Assembly (NCBI GenBank): GCA_019310745.1
Contig: JAFDDS010000029.1
Location: 1-7,313, forward strand
Length of the DNA stretch: 7,313 nt
Origin: Deltaproteobacteria bacterium
GTDB lineage: Bacteria > Desulfobacterota > DSM-4660 > Desulfatiglandales > B25-G16
Direction: 5' to 3'
The translations under genes were made by a program, and so were the position numbers. This document shows positions 4,498 to 7,313 of this stretch, in pieces. The first letter of the stretch is position 1; the number at the start of each line of letters is the position of its first letter. Below the pieces are notes generated by a model that was not told the DNA's origin, did no database searches, and saw nothing but the letters and a program-made list of their open reading frames with translations.

Positions 4498-5865
4498 ATG
4501 AAAAAAACATTCTTCTCCTTCCTTTCTTCCCTAAAATTAACGCTCATCCTTTTAATTATCATTGCTATTGCATCTATAGTGGGGACTATTATTCCCCAGC
4601 AATATGAAGGAGGGGAATCTTTTAGGCATCTTAGTCCTGGATTGGTAAAAGTCTTCAATTCTCTTCAACTATTTGATATGTACCACTCTGTCTGGTTCAT
4701 CATCCTGATGGGACTCCTCTCTTTAAACCTCATAGTTTGCTCCTTGAATAGATTACCAGCTTCCTGGAAGCTTCTTAGCACTACTCCTTCCCCTGACAGG
4801 AGAAAACCGTTTGAAAATCTTCCCCCTGAAAGCGTCATTCTCATTGAAAAAGATCGTAATGAAGTTATTAACAGTGTGGAAAACCGCCTCAGAAGAAAGT
4901 ATAAAAAGATCAGAAGAAAAGATGCTGATAGCATTACTTTTTTTTATGGAGAAAAAGGGGCGTATTCTAATTTTGGTGTGTATATTATACATTTAAGCAT
5001 CTTGATAATCATTACAGGTGCAATAATAGGGTCTTTGTTAGGATTTGAAGCCTTTGTGAATATACCTGAAGGGGAATCTACCAATACTGTCCATTTGGGA
5101 AGACAAAAAGGAGTTAAGAAATTAGATTTTACTGTCAGGTGTGACAAGTTTAGTATTTCTTTCTATGATAATGGAATGCCGAAAGAGTATCGATCGAATT
5201 TAAGTTTTCTGAAAGATACTAATGTTATTCTTCAAGGGCCCTTACTGGTTAATCATCCAATAACATTTAATGGAATCAGGTTTTACCAGGCAAGTTATGG
5301 AACAACTCCTGGTGGCCTAGCATATATAACTGTCAATAGAGAAAATACAGAAGAAACGACCCTAAAGGTTAAACAAAAGGATTCATTTTTTCTGAAAGAA
5401 AAAAATGCAAAGGTGCATATTGTGAAGATAGAAAAAAATTTTATGTCTATGGGTCCAGCTGTTCTTCTACATATCCAAAACCCTGAAGGCACTATGCGCA
5501 TATGGGTGTTCAAAAGCATAGAACAGATTAGTGACAGAGTCCCTGGACTATTTAAAAAAGTACCAACATTTAATCCTGGCCGCTATAAGCCATACTATTT
5601 TAAGCTCAACAGAATAGAGAGTAACTATTATACAGGTCTCCAACTAAGCCACGACCCAGGTGTTGTAATTGTGGCAATTGGATCATTTTTTGTTATACTT
5701 GGTCTATTTATCACTTTTTTCTCCTCTCATAAAAGGCTATGGGTAAGGGTGGATGATCAAGAAGGGAAGAGTAGAATATCTGTAGGAGCCACAAGCAATA
5801 AAGATCCTGTTGGTCTAAAGCGGGAGACAGGATATCTCCTAAGGCATTTTTCCTCGATGGGATGA
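4498..5865 (+). CDS. resB: Cytochrome c biogenesis protein ResB (System II CcsB)
   Basis: ResB (CcsB) and CcsA form the System II synthase that moves haem across the cytoplasmic membrane and attaches it to CXXCH motifs of apocytochromes c. With the ATG at 4498 the protein has 455 residues. Membrane segments lie at about 12-32, 62-82, 158-181 and 389-413, with a large extracytoplasmic domain between the last two. The first segment, FFSFLSSLKLTLILL...GTIIPQ, is typical. H165 in the third segment (IIHLSILIIITG) matches the conserved membrane haem-ligand histidine. HPITFNGIRFYQASYG (from 253) is the usual periplasmic motif. An in-frame GTG at 4486 would add four residues; the ATG gives the family-like start, with GAGG (4483-4486) 11 nt before it and overlapping the ahbC stop. 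The charged tail after the last segment is cytoplasmic and variable. Confidence 0.93.
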   Translation: MKKTFFSFLSSLKLTLILLIIIAIASIVGTIIPQQYEGGESFRHLSPGLVKVFNSLQLFDMYHSVWFIILMGLLSLNLIVCSLNRLPASWKLLSTTPSPDRRKPFENLPPESVILIEKDRNEVINSVENRLRRKYKKIRRKDADSITFFYGEKGAYSNFGVYIIHLSILIIITGAIIGSLLGFEAFVNIPEGESTNTVHLGRQKGVKKLDFTVRCDKFSISFYDNGMPKEYRSNLSFLKDTNVILQGPLLVNHPITFNGIRFYQASYGTTPGGLAYITVNRENTEETTLKVKQKDSFFLKEKNAKVHIVKIEKNFMSMGPAVLLHIQNPEGTMRIWVFKSIEQISDRVPGLFKKVPTFNPGRYKPYYFKLNRIESNYYTGLQLSHDPGVVIVAIGSFFVILGLFITFFSSHKRLWVRVDDQEGKSRISVGATSNKDPVGLKRETGYLLRHFSSMG

Positions 5866-5869
5866 TAGC

Positions 5870-6709
5870 ATGATTATCAATACTACAATACTTAGCTGGG
5901 TAACCTTTATTTATTTTGGTTCAGCCATATTTTATATCTTTAAAATGGTCACAGGAAAAGAATTCTGGGGATCGCTTGCCTCAATTATTGCCTTTATCGG
6001 ACTTATTGCACAGACCGTGGGATTAATCCTGAGGTGGTTTGAGTCCTACAAGATGGGAATTGGACATGCACCACTTTCCAATCTCTATGAATCTCTCATC
6101 TTTTTTTCGTGGACTATAGTACTCCTCTATCTGATAATAGAGTGGCGAATCAAGAGTAGGAATCTTGGCGCCTTTGTGGTTCCCTTTGCATTCTTTTCAA
6201 TGGCCTTTGCCTCCTTTTCTCCAAATGTCAACGCCAGGATACAGCCATTGATTCCCGCCCTGCAAAGTAACTGGTTGATAAGCCATGTTATCACATGCTT
6301 TTTTGGATATGCTGCACTTACCATAGCATGTGGCCTTGGATTCATGTACCTCTTAAAAGGATTAGAGAAAGGGGAAAGGCCACGTCTTTTTTTTAGACTT
6401 TTACCGGGCAGAGAAATAGTAGATGAGCTTACCTATCAGAGTGTTGTTATTGGCTTTATCTTTTTAACTTTGGGGATTATTACTGGTTCAGTGTGGGCTT
6501 ACTCTGCCTGGGGATCATACTGGAGCTGGGACCCAAAAGAGACATGGTCTTTGATTACATGGTTTATCTATGCGGCAATGCTTCACTCCAGATTCGTTCG
6601 GGGCTGGAGAGGGAAAAGGATGGCCATAATGAGCATAATTGGATTTGCATCTGTGCTTTTCACCTATTTCGGTGTTAATTATCTCCCTGGATTGCATAGT
6701 TATTTTTAA
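5870..6709 (+). CDS. ccsA: Cytochrome c biogenesis protein CcsA (System II haem handler)
   Basis: CcsA is the polytopic partner of ResB in System II. It presents haem to apocytochromes c on the outer face of the membrane. This 279-residue protein shows about eight hydrophobic segments (roughly 6-26, 34-54, 71-91, 98-116, 134-160, 190-210, 222-240 and 250-270). The WWD haem-binding motif is complete at 214-231, with the core YWSWDPKETW at 217-226. By spacing to characterised CcsBA proteins, H139 and H276 fit the two external haem ligands and H239 the membrane ligand. GHAPLSNLYESLIFFSW (65-81) is also a family signature. The ATG is 4 nt after the resB stop, which points to translational coupling; the ribosome-binding site is only weakly seen in GATGGGATG. 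Members of this family also occur beside hemA (HemX-like); the resB neighbour and intact WWD favour the assembly role. Confidence 0.95.
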   Translation: MIINTTILSWVTFIYFGSAIFYIFKMVTGKEFWGSLASIIAFIGLIAQTVGLILRWFESYKMGIGHAPLSNLYESLIFFSWTIVLLYLIIEWRIKSRNLGAFVVPFAFFSMAFASFSPNVNARIQPLIPALQSNWLISHVITCFFGYAALTIACGLGFMYLLKGLEKGERPRLFFRLLPGREIVDELTYQSVVIGFIFLTLGIITGSVWAYSAWGSYWSWDPKETWSLITWFIYAAMLHSRFVRGWRGKRMAIMSIIGFASVLFTYFGVNYLPGLHSYF

Positions 6710-7029
6710 GTTTAAAGTACTTAAGGTTATAAGTGTCTAAAGTTAAGGAAAAAACTCAATCGAATTGAGGGATTGTGGGAACTTGAAACTTGAAACTATA
6801 CTGTTCAAAAAAAGTTTTTGGATACAATATAGCCTTGAGGAAAAAATAATGGATTATAAGTTGCAAAGTACAAATGACAAATTACTTTAAGTACTTTAGG
6901 CACGTTAGCCCTGGCCCAGACCTGGTTCGCAATGCTTAGTTTATGCTGCTTAAGCTCCAGAAATACTACAGCGATCGTAACATTTGCCATGGAAGTCGCA
7001 CCAGGTCGGGCTCACTTTAGTCACTTACT
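6710..7029. repeat. Intergenic inverted-repeat region with TAAAGT motifs
   Basis: This 320-bp stretch has no credible gene. TAAAGT occurs at 6713-6718 and 6738-6743, and its complement ACTTTA at 6884-6889, 6893-6898 and 7014-7019. Two inverted-repeat pairs result: TAAAGTACTTAA at 6713-6724 with its exact complement at 6887-6898 (12 of 12), and TAAGTGTCTAAAGTTA at 6730-6745 with the complement of 7012-7027 (14 of 16). A third pair, GCCCAGACCTGGTTCG (6914-6929) with 6997-7011, matches with one bulge and one mismatch. Small stems are CTCAAT/ATTGAG (6755-6769) and CAAAAA/TTTTTG (6806-6820). ACTTGAAACTTGAAACT (6781-6797) is a short tandem repeat. A 61-codon open frame on the minus strand (6805-6990) lacks a ribosome-binding site. 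The region is unlike copies A and B. Confidence 0.55.
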
Positions 7030-7313
7030 ATGATCAGATCTCTTTTTATCTGGACATTCATTGGCGTAATAAATACCCTCTTCTGGGCACTGATGGCGAT
7101 TTTCCTATCCATCTTTTCCTCCACTGGTAGGATTACACATTTCTACCATGGGCAAAGATTATTCTTTGGGGCTCAGGTGCGAGGGTAGAAATAAATGGGC
7201 TTGATGTAATAGATAAAGAAAAGACCTATATCTATATTCCAAATCACCTCAGTTTTTTTGATATATTCGCCCTGTTGGCCTATCTCCCGGTTGATTTTAA
7301 ATTCATTCTTAAA
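7030..7313 (+). pseudogene. plsC: 1-acyl-sn-glycerol-3-phosphate acyltransferase (PlsC), frameshifted and cut by the window end
   Basis: PlsC acylates lysophosphatidic acid to phosphatidic acid at the membrane. The first frame starts at ATG 7030 and gives a membrane-anchor segment (MIRSLFIWTFIGVINTLFWA...) followed by STGRITHFY, then runs into TAG at 7186. From about 7146 the homology continues in another frame: WAKIILWGSGARVEINGLDVI, then TYIYIPNHLSFFDIFALL, which holds the catalytic H-x4-D motif (His codon 7245-7247, Asp codon 7260-7262; NHLS where NHQS is commoner). One missing base, or a longer loss, near 7140-7150 explains this. Neither half makes a full enzyme alone. No clear ribosome-binding site precedes the ATG, and a repeat arm ends 3 nt upstream. 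It may be a decaying gene or a sequencing/assembly error; the rest lies beyond the window. Confidence 0.75.

Noticed and set aside
6805..6990. 61-codon open frame on the minus strand downstream of ccsA
   Set aside because: No Shine-Dalgarno sequence precedes its ATG, it crosses several repeat arms, and it resembles no family I recognise.

Overview
The window reads as a moderately AT-rich bacterial chromosome segment. The best guess is an anaerobic, cytochrome-c-rich Desulfobacterota-type (deltaproteobacterial) or related organism. The main evidence is an AhbC-type radical SAM protein (siroheme-dependent haem synthesis, typical of sulfate reducers and some archaea) beside the System II cytochrome c assembly genes resB and ccsA. 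The taxonomic placement is inference; no rRNA or other marker is present.

Layout. Positions 1-355 are non-coding and hold a 177-bp miniature inverted-repeat element (copy A, 39-215) and the leader of purM. purM (356-1411, +) is followed after 9 nt by a DUF523/TudS-like iron-sulfur protein gene (1421-1897, +) that starts with TTG and whose ribosome-binding site overlaps the purM stop. Two minus-strand genes converge on this pair: a GNAT acetyltransferase (1930-2454) and, upstream of it, a small ABM-fold monooxygenase-like protein (2583-2870). The 2871-3299 gap between the divergent ABM gene and ahbC holds a second, 253-bp copy of the same element in opposite orientation (copy B, 2961-3213). 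Copy B is flanked by a perfect 10-bp direct repeat and has a candidate promoter beside each end.

From about 3300 onward lies a tight plus-strand cluster, ahbC - resB - ccsA, with gaps of 13 and 4 nt. AhbC makes Fe-coproporphyrin III, the step before haem b. ResB and CcsA carry haem across the membrane and attach it to apocytochromes c. The cluster thus links haem supply to haem use. It is followed by a 320-bp non-coding stretch (6710-7029) built from inverted copies of a TAAAGT-containing motif, then by the start of a plsC-type acyltransferase gene (7030 to the window end) that carries a frameshift near 7145.

The coding genes are of known families. The least explained part of the window is the non-coding DNA: two diverged copies of a transposase-less inverted-repeat element with nested hairpins, and a third, unrelated inverted-repeat region next to the damaged plsC gene.
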